Below are positions 8,875 to 16,816 of a stretch of DNA of 64,000 bases, piece after piece. A model generated the notes under the pieces. That model ran no database searches, was not told the DNA's origin, and saw only the letters and a program-made list of their open reading frames with translations. The first letter of the stretch is position 1; each line of letters starts with the position of its first letter. The stretch comes from Vibrio crassostreae 9ZC13 (GTDB taxonomy: Bacteria > Pseudomonadota > Gammaproteobacteria > Enterobacterales > Vibrionaceae). The position numbers were made by a program, and so were the translations under genes. The DNA lies in contig NZ_AJYZ02000019.1 in assembly GCF_000272045.2 (NCBI RefSeq), forward strand, positions 704,093 to 768,092, in the 5' to 3' direction.

Positions 8875-9480
8875 TCAGCTTGGTGCAGGATAGAACTCTA
8901 GTTTGTTCCCCTCTATCACTAGAATACAATCCATGTTCGCAGCATGAGCAGCCTGCTTACCTAGGTTCGTATCTTCAAACACAACACACTGCTTTGGCTG
9001 CAAACCCATACCAAAACACGCATCTAAGAAAGTATCCGGATTTGGTTTGTGATTCTTAACGTCTGTTGCTGTCACGAGAATATCGAGCTTACTCAAGATC
9101 TCTGTCTTATCCAGTAACTGTTCGGCACTTTTACGTTGACTGCCCGTTCCGACTGCAATCTTCTTGTTACCCAGATGCTCTAACAACAGAGAGTGAGTAC
9201 AAGGGATAACGTCTCCTTTGTCTTCGATAGCCGCAAACGACGCCATTTTAAACGTAGAAACCGCTTGTGGGTCGAGCGATAAACCGTATTTGCTGTTCAC
9301 CTCACCGGCTATCTTATAACTCGGCATGCCACCTAAGCTATGCAGCCAAGACGCTTCAAAATGAAAGCCAAACTCTTCAGCCGTTCGCTCCCACGCCTTT
9401 ACATGTGCAGGCATTGTATCGATCAACGTACCGTCCATATCAAAGATTAATCCTTCATATGCCGTTAAATCTATTTTCAT
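8875..9480 (-). CDS. HAD-family sugar-phosphatase, YqaB-like
   Basis: Cytoplasmic HAD-superfamily phosphatase of 201 residues. Motif I is FDMDGTLIDT near residue 12 with both catalytic aspartates. A short alpha-helical cap follows, then motif II VGTGSQRKSAEQL, the conserved Lys in KNHKPNPDTFL and the motif IV acid pair in VVFEDTNLG. This pattern matches YqaB/beta-phosphoglucomutase-like proteins, which dephosphorylate fructose-1-phosphate and similar sugars; the substrate here is inferred. The ATG at 9480 is preferred over an upstream GTG because AAGAGTGG lies upstream. It converges with the diguanylate cyclase gene. Confidence 0.85.
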   Translation of the reverse strand: MKIDLTAYEGLIFDMDGTLIDTMPAHVKAWERTAEEFGFHFEASWLHSLGGMPSYKIAGEVNSKYGLSLDPQAVSTFKMASFAAIEDKGDVIPCTHSLLLEHLGNKKIAVGTGSQRKSAEQLLDKTEILSKLDILVTATDVKNHKPNPDTFLDACFGMGLQPKQCVVFEDTNLGKQAAHAANMDCILVIEGNKLEFYPAPS

Positions 9481-9567
9481 CACTACTACCACTCTTAAAT
9501 AAAGTTACTGATACCATAACCAATATTCAGTATCATGGCGCCATATTACCGTTCAAAATGGATGTTT

Positions 9568-9978
9568 ATGTTACAAATATCTAACTCTGTTTCGATTCAA
9601 GACTGGGAACTCCAGTTAACAGCGATCAGAGCACAAGGAGCCGGCGGTCAGAACGTCAATAAAGTATCGAGCGCGATACATTTACGTTTTGATATCAAGC
9701 ACTCTACCCTACCTGACTTCTATAAAGAAAAGCTCCTCGCACACAAAGATAGCCGCATCACCAAAGACGGTGTGATTATCATTAAAGCGCAACAGTATAG
9801 AACTCAGGAACAAAACCGAGATGATGCTTTAGTGCGCTTGAAAGAATTGATCTTGGAAGCGACAAAGGTTCAAAAAGTAAGACGAGCAACTAAGCCGACG
9901 CGTGGCTCTCAGAAAAGACGTTTAGAAAGCAAAAAACAAAGAAGCACCACCAAACAGCTGCGTGGAAGAGTGAGCTGA
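9568..9978 (+). CDS. arfB: Alternative ribosome-rescue factor ArfB (peptidyl-tRNA hydrolase)
   Basis: Protein of 136 residues that frees ribosomes stalled on mRNAs lacking a stop codon by hydrolysing peptidyl-tRNA. The release-factor-like domain has [21 protein letters not shown] near residues 22-42, including the catalytic GGQ. The C-terminal tail is strongly basic ([20 protein letters not shown] and onward), as needed to occupy the empty mRNA channel. The start is set at ATG 9568, where GGA lies five bases upstream; in-frame ATGs at 9535 and 9562 would add residues outside the family. Confidence 0.92.
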   Translation: MLQISNSVSIQDWELQLTAIRAQGAGGQNVNKVSSAIHLRFDIKHSTLPDFYKEKLLAHKDSRITKDGVIIIKAQQYRTQEQNRDDALVRLKELILEATKVQKVRRATKPTRGSQKRRLESKKQRSTTKQLRGRVS

Positions 9979-10071
9979 TGGCTTCATGCCCTCAGAGAAC
10001 ACATTACCCTAGAAGTATCTGTCAATTTGACTAACGAATCGATCTATTACGCTGTTTATTTGAAAGAAAGA

Positions 10072-10389
10072 CTACTGCTTCTTTTTGACCGACAAAATCA
10101 GCTTGATCAACAACAGGCGCTCTTCGCTGGTCAGCAGACGACTGACCGCAGCTACATCTTCCGCTGTTACTTGTGATGCGCCAACAATATCAAGCACCAC
10201 ATCCAAATCCGTCACTTTTAAGGTTCTAGTGATTGAACGATACTGAGACATCTTGATGTCCGCCTCTCCGCGTTCAATCCTTTGATAGGTTTTTAAGCTC
10301 ATTCCTGCACTCGAGGCTAACTTTTCTTGAGACAAGTTGGCTTGTTTCCTACGCTCAATCAGCGCCAATATTATGGGTTCTTGTGACAT
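10072..10389 (-). CDS. XRE-family transcriptional regulator
   Basis: Small DNA-binding protein of 105 residues. A helix-turn-helix occupies about 8-62: ERRKQANLSQEKLASSAGMS forms the first helices and LKTYQRIERGEADI the recognition region. The C-terminal third (VTAEDVAAVSRLLTSEERLLLIKLIL) looks helical and could mediate dimerisation. It diverges from an unknown gene at 10590. Inverted repeats lie just upstream of its start and in the shared intergenic region, so autoregulation is plausible. The target genes are not evident. Confidence 0.85.
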   Translation of the reverse strand: MSQEPIILALIERRKQANLSQEKLASSAGMSLKTYQRIERGEADIKMSQYRSITRTLKVTDLDVVLDIVGASQVTAEDVAAVSRLLTSEERLLLIKLILSVKKKQ

Positions 10390-10472
10390 AAGCTCATCCT
10401 CAAAAGACAGTTATGTCCTAAATTCAGCAAGAAGCAGACCATATTGACTTGTGATGGTTTACATAAGCCATC
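10385..10472. promoter_or_regulatory. Two candidate operators in the XRE divergent promoter
   Basis: GACATAA (10385-10391) and TTATGTC (10411-10417) form an inverted repeat overlapping the XRE start codon. TGATGG and CCATCA, spaced 10 bp (about 10452-10472), form a second dyad. Both suit a dimeric repressor acting on its own gene; this is motif inference only. Confidence 0.35.
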
Positions 10473-10589
10473 AAAGGCATATTATTCGCTTGATAAAACC
10501 GTTACGTTTCATAAACCTTCACACTGATATCAGTTGTGAACGTACAGGCTAGGTAACTTGAGTATTCAAGTGTTGGGAAATTAAAAAAA

Positions 10590-10916
10590 TTGCAAATTGC
10601 GAATAAGAAAGACGTCATATTGGAAATTGCGAATCGTTATAAATTGGCATTTCCTTGCATTAAGCACGCATTAGAAACGGACAATGCCCGCTCCGAAATT
10701 ATTGCAGTGCAGCATAGGCTACTCACTTACAAAGAAGTGCTGCTGCACGGAAGTATGTTGGAAGAGAGAGAATTGAAGCAGGCCTTTTCTGCTCTGAACC
10801 AAAATGAAAAAGGTGTCGCACAAGGCGGTATTCAAAGCATCAACGACGCAGTTAAAGAGATGGATGTGATTGTCGAAAGGTACAGTAGAAAAGCGTCTAC
10901 TGAATTCTGTGCCTAA
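10590..10916 (+). CDS. Hypothetical protein, TTG start
   Basis: Protein of 108 residues that I do not recognise. It is probably all-alpha and soluble, with a charged middle (MLEERELKQAFSAL) and no signal peptide or membrane segment. The only usable start is TTG at 10590: an in-frame stop lies 36 bases upstream with no ATG or GTG between. GGGA is the nearest ribosome-site-like stretch, 12 bases away, so expression may be low. It is divergent from the XRE regulator and ends at a strong bidirectional terminator. Confidence 0.5.
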   Translation: MQIANKKDVILEIANRYKLAFPCIKHALETDNARSEIIAVQHRLLTYKEVLLHGSMLEERELKQAFSALNQNEKGVAQGGIQSINDAVKEMDVIVERYSRKASTEFCA

Positions 10917-10946
10917 TCCTCTGAACGGCTTAAACAAACAAAACAA

Positions 10947-10980
10947 AAACGGCCAGTCATAGTTGAATGACTGGCCGTTT
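10947..10980. terminator. Bidirectional intrinsic terminator
   Basis: A perfect 14-bp stem, AAACGGCCAGTCAT and ATGACTGGCCGTTT, with a 6-nt loop (AGTTGA), preceded by A-rich and followed by T-rich sequence. It sits between two convergent genes and can serve both. Confidence 0.9.
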
Positions 10981-11007
10981 GTTTAGCTAACATGAAGACG
11001 TGGGTAT

Positions 11008-12078
11008 CTAACAAGACATCGCTCTTCTAAACCTACCGAGTAACATCAACGCGCCTAGCACGCCAAACGACAAACTGCCTCCACTGCCGCCTGAACCAGA
11101 TGAAGTCCGTGCATTCACATAAGCCGTTCGCTTAGCTTCTGTTGCTGAAATTTGAACGGTTTCAGAACTATCTATCACACCACCAGTTACATCTGTAATC
11201 CAATCTCTGTAGTCATAGATTTCAGTGAATACCGAAGTTACTCTTGAGCTGCCACCACACGTTTCAGGACCAAAGCTGGTAATCCCTACTTGTCTGTAAA
11301 CCGAACCATCCTTCCAGTAGACAGGACCTCCAGAGTCACCTTGACAAGTGCCACCGTACAAGCCAGAAGTAGCCACATCTCCAACGAAACAAATTTGATT
11401 CTCTGTTAACTCATTGCCAGCAGCAAATACCGTTTTACAAGTCGCATTGTCTACATAATTGAGGTTTGCTTTTTGTAGCAAAGTGGTTCCGTCGAAACCA
11501 GTGCGTGTATCACCATGGCCCACAGCGGTAAACGCCTCAGAAGAACTGCGATAACCATCCGAACTAGGACGCTTTACAACATCATTGATTGAGTCGATAT
11601 TCAGTGCGCTTTCTAACTTAAGTATTGCAACGTCATTGCGTAATAGGTCGCTCAACGCATTTGAATAATCGCTGCGATAGTAAACCTCAGATACACGAGC
11701 TTTTTGGATGTTACCGTTGGGAAACTGAGAAGTATCTTCAATTTGAGGGACGACAACAGTAAACAACTGCCCTTCTTCATTACCGTATATACAATGCGCT
11801 GCGGTTAGAATATGCGTTGGATCTAAAATTGTTGCACCACAGTAAGGGCCTGTTGAGTAAACACCGTCATAATCAATACGATCAATGAACAAGCTTGCCA
11901 TCGAAGGAAATTCCGTGACTGAAGCGTCGCTACCATTCACAATATAGGGTGTTACACCCACATCAGGAGTACTTTCGTCCGTGTTTTCCGTTGCCATAAC
12001 ACTTGATGTGTAAATTAATGGCGCTAAAAGCCCTAAAACGGCTTTACGAACCGGACTCATTGTATGGTTTACGTTCAT
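11008..12078 (-). CDS. Secreted trypsin-like serine protease with GlyGly-CTERM tail
   Basis: Extracellular S1-family protease of 356 residues. A signal peptide (about 1-29) and short propeptide precede the mature start IVNGSD near residue 46. The triad is visible as LTAAHC, NDVAIL and GTCQGDSGGPV. Residues after about 300 form a spacer, then a Gly/Ser-rich segment GSGGSGGS, a hydrophobic helix (FGVLGALMLLG) and the basic end RFRRAMSC. This is the tripartite GlyGly-CTERM signal, which in Vibrio is processed by rhombosortase for type II-secreted proteins such as VesB (family knowledge). AAGGAG precedes the ATG. No rhombosortase gene is in the window. Confidence 0.92.
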   Translation of the reverse strand: MNVNHTMSPVRKAVLGLLAPLIYTSSVMATENTDESTPDVGVTPYIVNGSDASVTEFPSMASLFIDRIDYDGVYSTGPYCGATILDPTHILTAAHCIYGNEEGQLFTVVVPQIEDTSQFPNGNIQKARVSEVYYRSDYSNALSDLLRNDVAILKLESALNIDSINDVVKRPSSDGYRSSSEAFTAVGHGDTRTGFDGTTLLQKANLNYVDNATCKTVFAAGNELTENQICFVGDVATSGLYGGTCQGDSGGPVYWKDGSVYRQVGITSFGPETCGGSSRVTSVFTEIYDYRDWITDVTGGVIDSSETVQISATEAKRTAYVNARTSSGSGGSGGSLSFGVLGALMLLGRFRRAMSC

Positions 12079-12278
12079 AGTTAACTCCTTGTAACCCCTA
12101 CTACTTATTTACAAAAATGATGAATCGTCACCATAACACGTCACAATCGTGATTATAGTAAGTATTTGTAACGATATCGCCACATATCTCATTTTATAAA
12201 CGAATTTTAAGTAACCGTTGTTAGTGGGTAACGTTAAAAGCAATACGTTACCAAAGACATACGCTACCAAAATCAAAA

Positions 12279-12297
12279 AAGCCTACCGTTAGGCTTC
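12279..12297 (-). terminator. Intrinsic terminator of gcvT
   Basis: On the minus strand AAGCCTA, a 4-nt loop and TAGGCTT form a 7-bp stem followed by TTTT. It lies about 60 bp beyond the gcvT stop codon. Confidence 0.8.
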
Positions 12298-12357
12298 CCA
12301 ATAAAGAGAAGCAAACAATAGGCTTTCATTTAGCTTAGTGGTTTCTCTTAAAAGAGA

Positions 12358-13491
12358 TTAGCCACGATAGTAACGCTGAGGTACGAATGGCATTTTTTCT
12401 ACTGTCATTAGTAGCTTCTTGCCACGAACTTCAGCGAATACTTCAGTGCCAATAACCGCTAGGTCAGTACGAACGTAAGCCATAGAAACAGGCTTGCCCG
12501 CGTTAGGACCCGCAGTACCACTTGTTACAACGCCAATCTTGTTGTCTTCAGCATCGAACAGCTCAGCGCCTTCACGTACTGGTGCTTTAGTCTGACCAAC
12601 AAGACCAACACGCTTGCGTTGAACGTCTTTAGTCGCGATTTGCTCAAGGATGATATCAGCGCCAGGGAAACCGCCTGCACGTTCACCGTCAGTACGACGC
12701 ACTTTTTGGATACCCCATAAAAGGCTAGCTTCTACCGGCGTTGTTGTTGTATCTAGATCGTGACCGTACAGACATAGACCACACTCAAGACGAAGTGAGT
12801 CACGAGCACCAAGGCCAATCCACTCTACTTCTGCTTCTGATGTTAGTTTACGAGCAAGTGCTTCAGCGTGATCGTTCGGTACTGAGATTTCGTAGCCATC
12901 TTCACCGGTATAACCACTGCGGCTTACGATGCACTCTACGCCGTCGATATCGACTTTTTGAACATCCATGAACAGCATGTCTGCAACGCTTGGTTGGAAA
13001 CGAGCCAGAACTTCAGACGCTTTCGGACCTTGAAGTGCTAATAGAGCGCGGTCATCAATCACTTCCATTTTTACGTCTGCAGGAAGGTGAGCCGTTAGGT
13101 GGTCGATATCTTGTGTTTTACACGCCGCGTTCACAACAACAAATAGGTGATCGCCAAGGTTAGCAACCATAAGATCATCCATGATGCCGCCCTGTTCATT
13201 AGTAAAGAAGGCGTAGCGCTGCTTACCAGAAGGCAGGTCGATAATATCTACTGGAACCAGAGATTCTAAAACAGCGGCTGCATTTTCACCGTGTAGACGC
13301 AGTTGCCCCATGTGAGAAACATCAAAAAGACCAGCAGCGTCACGAGTGTGTAAGTGCTCTTTCTTTACACCTAGTGGATACTGAACTGGCATGTCGTAGC
13401 CAGCAAAAGGAACCATTTTTGCGCCGACTTCAACGTGAAGTGCATGCAGAGGTGTTTTTAGTAGGTCTTGATTAGCGTGTTCTTGAGTCAT
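12358..13491 (-). CDS. gcvT: Aminomethyltransferase (glycine cleavage T-protein)
   Basis: T-protein of 377 residues. It transfers the methylene group from aminomethyl-lipoyl GcvH to THF, releasing ammonia and making 5,10-methylene-THF. Recognisable blocks are FAGYDMPVQYPLGVKKEHLHTR near the N-terminus, GLFDVSHMGQ, SRSGYTGEDGYEI in the middle and LGARDSLRLECGLCLYGHDLD, all typical of GcvT. The start at 13491 is chosen because GGAG lies six bases before that ATG; two in-frame ATG/ATG-like codons upstream would add about 11 residues. Unusually, it is transcribed away from gcvH and gcvP, with the XRE-cupin gene and glyA between. Its leader holds a PurR-like box and a terminator-like hairpin. Confidence 0.96.
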   Translation of the reverse strand: MTQEHANQDLLKTPLHALHVEVGAKMVPFAGYDMPVQYPLGVKKEHLHTRDAAGLFDVSHMGQLRLHGENAAAVLESLVPVDIIDLPSGKQRYAFFTNEQGGIMDDLMVANLGDHLFVVVNAACKTQDIDHLTAHLPADVKMEVIDDRALLALQGPKASEVLARFQPSVADMLFMDVQKVDIDGVECIVSRSGYTGEDGYEISVPNDHAEALARKLTSEAEVEWIGLGARDSLRLECGLCLYGHDLDTTTTPVEASLLWGIQKVRRTDGERAGGFPGADIILEQIATKDVQRKRVGLVGQTKAPVREGAELFDAEDNKIGVVTSGTAGPNAGKPVSMAYVRTDLAVIGTEVFAEVRGKKLLMTVEKMPFVPQRYYRG

Positions 13492-13835
13492 TTTATTCTC
13501 CATGAAGCGTTGCAGGCTTTCCAAATCGAATCTGCCGCTTATATCTCTATTTAGAGTCGCCTCTAACGATATGGGTTAACGTTAGAAACAGTAGATAGTA
13601 AAAAGTGATGTCTTCTATATAGGCTTTTATTACTAGCGATATAAAAAGAGGCTTCTGTATAAAAGCTATACGACTCACTTTCTAAGAATTCACTTCAGTA
13701 AACTTCAATCAACATGAGTAAACCGTGTTCACTATAGTAAACAAGCCTGAGTCAGTTTTACACCCTTAACAAGATTAAAACAGCTCAAAATGTGATATTT
13801 AACAATTTAAAAACAACTTTCAGTCGCATACAAAA

Positions 13836-13871
13836 ACGCGATATTGATGCTTTTCACACCAACATCGCGTC
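13836..13871 (-). terminator. Terminator or attenuator between the XRE-cupin gene and gcvT
   Basis: On the minus strand ACGCGATGTTGGTG pairs with CATCAATATCGCGT over 14 bp, including two G-U pairs, with a 7-nt loop. TTTT follows. It either ends the XRE-cupin message or attenuates a long gcvT leader. Confidence 0.75.
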
Positions 13872-13893
13872 TTTTGGCAAACGTTAGAAACAA

Positions 13894-13909
13894 AAGCAAA
13901 CGTTTGCAT
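13894..13909 (-). promoter_or_regulatory. PurR-box-like operator in the gcvT leader
   Basis: AAGCAAACGTTTGCAT matches ANGCAANCGNTTNCNT at all specified positions and has a perfectly palindromic core, GCAAACGTTTGC. It lies three bases downstream of a TATAGT hexamer on the minus strand, a typical place for a repressor site. Confidence 0.6.
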
Positions 13910-13938
13910 TCACTATAAGAAATTCTAACTTTGTTAAC

Positions 13939-14562
13939 TTATTTTGCAGTCACCCACAAAATCAGTGCATCTTCTGTACTGGTAGAAATCAGCATGTGGC
14001 CCATATTGGCATCGTAATACATGCTATCGCCTTCGCTCATTGGCACAGGTTCGTAGAATTCTGAGTAGAACATCACATCGCCAGAGATGATCATTAAGAA
14101 CTCCTCTCCATCGTGGCGAACCCAATCGTTATACTCTTCAAAAGTACGAGCTCTAACGCGGCTCTTAAACGGCATCATCTTCTTATTAGAAAGCTCAGTC
14201 GCAAGCAGCTCATGTTCATAAGTCGGTGTTGGGTGTGGTTTACCTTGGCCTGCCTTGGTTAAATCGCGACGTCCTGTTGCCACTTTTTTTCTTGGTGGCT
14301 CAAAGAGTTGCGGCATGTCTATTTGCAAACCCATCGCCAGTTTTTGCATTGCTTGAAACGTTGGTGAGATTTGTTCGTTCTCGATTTTACTAAGCGTAGA
14401 GCGAGCCAAGCCTGTTCTTTGGCTTGCTTCTTCTAACGTAATCCCAAGCTTGCCGCGGATATCTTTAATACGCTGGCCAAGCCTAAGTGGTTCGATATTC
14501 TGGTCTAACGTTTCCTTCGCCAACGTTAAAGATGGGTACTCATCATAAATGTCTTCTGACAT
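13939..14562 (-). CDS. XRE-cupin transcriptional regulator of the glycine cleavage cluster
   Basis: Regulator of 207 residues with an N-terminal helix-turn-helix (about 30-85: LGQRIKDIRGKLGITLEEAS, then RTGLARSTLSKIENEQISPT) and a C-terminal cupin barrel (about 125-205: HDGEEFLMIISGDVMFY, then MSEGDSMYYDANMGHMLIST) that could sense a small ligand. The start at 14562 has GAGGGAC just upstream; in-frame codons further up add 26 residues without a ribosome site. It sits between gcvT (same strand, downstream) and glyA (divergent), the order I recall in V. cholerae. A local role controlling glycine or serine catabolism is inferred, with glycine or serine as possible ligand. Confidence 0.88.
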   Translation of the reverse strand: MSEDIYDEYPSLTLAKETLDQNIEPLRLGQRIKDIRGKLGITLEEASQRTGLARSTLSKIENEQISPTFQAMQKLAMGLQIDMPQLFEPPRKKVATGRRDLTKAGQGKPHPTPTYEHELLATELSNKKMMPFKSRVRARTFEEYNDWVRHDGEEFLMIISGDVMFYSEFYEPVPMSEGDSMYYDANMGHMLISTSTEDALILWVTAK

Positions 14563-14683
14563 AGGTCCCTCATTAATTTCTTGCTTCCTGTCTATTAATT
14601 TCATTGTTGCATGAAGCGCTTTGTTGATTAAAGAGCACACAGAGAAATAAAGCGTGCTCCCTGTAGCAAAACGAGAAAATCTG

Positions 14684-14697
14684 TTTCCTATTGGAAA
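14684..14697. promoter_or_regulatory. Candidate operator between the XRE-cupin gene and glyA
   Basis: TTTCCTATTGGAAA is an inverted repeat (TTTCC, 4-bp spacer, GGAAA) in the 440-bp divergent region 14563-15002. It is about 120 bp upstream of the regulator's start, a natural place for an XRE-cupin dimer to bind. The rest of the region is AT-rich without another clear element except the glyA box and leader hairpin. Confidence 0.4.
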
Positions 14698-14916
14698 TTT
14701 TTGTTGAAAATTGATTTTATCGGAGCTATGTTATCGACTTGTTAGATGAAGAGATGCTACTTCAGCTTGCAGCAAGTGATAGATTTAACATTTGTAAGAG
14801 CTGTTTTTTACCCGAAATTTTTGGGAACCAATTCGTGCTGCATTGACCCTACAACGATCGCTTTGACGCTATGGTCGGATAAATAAGAAGCAACGCACTA
14901 TTTATACACCTATATA

Positions 14917-14932
14917 ACGCAAACGATACCGA
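14917..14932 (+). promoter_or_regulatory. Degenerate PurR-like box upstream of glyA
   Basis: ACGCAAACGATACCGA has a perfect left half but two mismatches to ANGCAANCGNTTNCNT in the right half. It is about 70 bp upstream of glyA. E. coli glyA is known to be PurR-regulated. This is weaker than the two other boxes in the window. Confidence 0.35.
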
Positions 14933-14948
14933 TGCAGAAATCAACGTA

Positions 14949-14997
14949 AGACCTAATGGACTATAAAAACAATCACCATTAGCTTAATGAAAGGTCT
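14949..14997 (+). promoter_or_regulatory. glyA leader with nested, competing stems
   Basis: CTAATGG (14953-14959) pairs with CCATTAG (14976-14982), and AGACCT (14949-14954) pairs with AGGTCT (14992-14997). The two stems share bases 14953-14954, so they partly compete. AGG of the glyA Shine-Dalgarno is in the outer stem, just before the start at 15003. Confidence 0.4.
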
Positions 14998-15002
14998 CGA
15001 CA

Positions 15003-16295
15003 ATGAACGCTTATCAAAACCATAGCTTAGACAGTTTTTTCTCTACGAACCTATCTGCGACTGACGACGCAGTATTTGCTGGAATCCAAGCAGAGAACAC
15101 TCGTCAAAACGAACAAATCGAACTTATTGCTTCTGAGAACATCGTTTCTAAAGCAGTAATGCAAGCTCAAGGCACTTGCCTTACCAACAAATACGCAGAA
15201 GGCTACCCAGGTCGTCGTTACTACGGTGGTTGTGAGCACGTAGATACAGTAGAAGCTATTGCGATTGAACGTGCTAAGCAGCTGTTCAAATGTGAATACG
15301 TAAACGTACAGCCTCACTCTGGCGCTCAAGCGAACGGCGCAGTTAAACTTGCCCTACTTCAACCTGGCGACACTATCCTAGGTATGTCTCTAGACGCTGG
15401 TGGTCACCTTACACACGGTGCGCGCCCTGCAATGTCTGGTAAGTGGTTCAACGCAGTTCAATATGGCGTAGACCGCGACACACTTGAAATCGATTACGAA
15501 GCGGTTCGCGCTTTAGCAATTGAAAGCCAACCTAAAATGATTATTGCTGGTGGTAGTGCTATCCCACGCGTTATTGATTTCGCTAAGTTCCGAGAAATCG
15601 CTGACGAAGTTGGCGCTATCCTAATGGTCGATATGGCACACATCGCGGGTCTTATCGCGACAGGTGCTCACCCTAGCCCACTACCACACGCACACGTTGT
15701 GACTACAACAACGCACAAAACACTTCGTGGCCCACGCGGCGGCATGATTCTGACTAACCACGAAGACATCAACAAAAAGATCAACTCTGCAGTGTTCCCT
15801 GGCCTTCAAGGTGGCCCATTAATGCACGTTATCGCGGCTAAAGCAGTGGCGTTTGGCGAGGCACTTGGCCCAGAATTTAATACTTATATTGATTCAGTGA
15901 TCGACAACGCAAAAGTTCTTGCTGAAGTGTTGCAAACTCGCGGTTGTGACATTGTGACTGGCGGAACAGACACGCACCTAATGCTGGTTGACCTTCGTCC
16001 TAAGGGCTTGAAAGGTAACGTAACTGAAGAAGCATTAGAGCGTGCAGGGATCACATGTAACAAAAATGGCATACCATTCGACTCAGAGAAGCCTATGATT
16101 ACCTCTGGCATTCGTTTAGGTACGCCAGCTGGAACCAGTCGTGGTTTTGGCACTGAAGAATTCAAACTTATCGGTGAATGGATCGGCGATGTTCTTGACG
16201 GCTTAGTTGAAAGCCCTGAAGGCAACGCTGAAGTTGAGCAACGTGTTCGCAAGCAAGTTAAAGAGCTTTGCAAACGCTTCCCTCTTTACCGTTAA
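15003..16295 (+). CDS. glyA: Serine hydroxymethyltransferase
   Basis: PLP enzyme of 430 residues that interconverts serine plus THF with glycine plus 5,10-methylene-THF. The PLP-lysine block [19 protein letters not shown] lies near residues 230-248, and [31 protein letters not shown] and [12 protein letters not shown] are all conserved. It is somewhat longer at the N-terminus than E. coli GlyA. As the first gene of glyA-gcvH-gcvP it probably works with glycine cleavage, turning two glycines into one serine. It may be a second, catabolic copy if the main glyA is elsewhere in the genome. Confidence 0.96.
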   Translation: MNAYQNHSLDSFFSTNLSATDDAVFAGIQAENTRQNEQIELIASENIVSKAVMQAQGTCLTNKYAEGYPGRRYYGGCEHVDTVEAIAIERAKQLFKCEYVNVQPHSGAQANGAVKLALLQPGDTILGMSLDAGGHLTHGARPAMSGKWFNAVQYGVDRDTLEIDYEAVRALAIESQPKMIIAGGSAIPRVIDFAKFREIADEVGAILMVDMAHIAGLIATGAHPSPLPHAHVVTTTTHKTLRGPRGGMILTNHEDINKKINSAVFPGLQGGPLMHVIAAKAVAFGEALGPEFNTYIDSVIDNAKVLAEVLQTRGCDIVTGGTDTHLMLVDLRPKGLKGNVTEEALERAGITCNKNGIPFDSEKPMITSGIRLGTPAGTSRGFGTEEFKLIGEWIGDVLDGLVESPEGNAEVEQRVRKQVKELCKRFPLYR

Positions 16296-16346
16296 TCCGT
16301 TTTTAAGATTTAAATTAAAACCTCATAAATTTTTGGAGAATAAGCA

Positions 16347-16727
16347 ATGGACAATACACTTAAGTTTGCAGACAGCCACGAGTGGGTAAAAGACAACGGT
16401 GACGGTACTGTAACTATCGGTATCTCTGAGCACGCTCAAGAGATGCTAGGTGACGTTGTGTTTGTTGACCTGCCTGACACTGACGACGAAATTGAAGCTG
16501 GCGAAAGCTTCTCTCTAGTTGAATCAGTGAAAGCTGCTTCTGATATCTACGCACCAATCTCTGGCGAAATCGTAGAAATCAACGAAGAATTAGAAGATAG
16601 CCCAGAGCTAATCAACGAAGAACCTTATGAAGGTGGTTGGATTGTTAAAGTGAAGATGTCTGATGCGTCTGAACTAAACAACCTTAAAGATGCGGAAGAA
16701 TACCTAAGCTCTATCGAAGAAGACTAA
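16347..16727 (+). CDS. gcvH: Glycine cleavage system H-protein
   Basis: Lipoyl carrier of 126 residues that shuttles the aminomethyl intermediate between GcvP, GcvT and lipoamide dehydrogenase. The lipoylation site is the Lys of [12 protein letters not shown] near residue 63, and [19 protein letters not shown] and the acidic C-terminus fit the family. GGAG stands seven bases before the ATG. It lies 51 bp after glyA and 89 bp before gcvP; a hairpin follows its stop codon and may lower readthrough to gcvP. Confidence 0.97.
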   Translation: MDNTLKFADSHEWVKDNGDGTVTIGISEHAQEMLGDVVFVDLPDTDDEIEAGESFSLVESVKAASDIYAPISGEIVEINEELEDSPELINEEPYEGGWIVKVKMSDASELNNLKDAEEYLSSIEED

Positions 16728-16747
16728 TAGGTAACCTCATTACGATA

Positions 16748-16773
16748 AAGCTGCTCTTTTGAGCAGCTTAATT
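16748..16773 (+). terminator. Hairpin between gcvH and gcvP
   Basis: AAGCTGCTC and GAGCAGCTT form a 9-bp stem with a TTTT loop, followed by AATTTT. The imperfect U tract inside an operon suggests partial termination or message stabilisation, which would make gcvH more abundant than gcvP. Confidence 0.6.
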
Positions 16774-16816
16774 TTAGGGGCTAGCTCACGGCTCCAGAGA
16801 GAAAGTAGAACATATC

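Larger units (their letters stand above)
13492..13938 (-). promoter_or_regulatory. Leader/intergenic region of gcvT
   Basis: A 447-bp AT-rich stretch between the XRE-cupin stop and gcvT. Visible elements in transcription order are: a TATAGT -10-like hexamer (13912-13917), a perfect PurR-like box, the 13-mer TGTTTCTAACGTT (13880-13892), a terminator hairpin, and a second exact copy of the 13-mer (13578-13590) about 87 bp before gcvT. I see no glycine riboswitch signature. Confidence 0.5.

Noticed and set aside
13492..15002. Glycine riboswitch before gcvT or glyA
   Set aside because: I looked on both strands for the conserved GGAGAG and CCGAAGGGG-type blocks of glycine aptamers and did not find them; only simple hairpins and operator-like dyads are visible.
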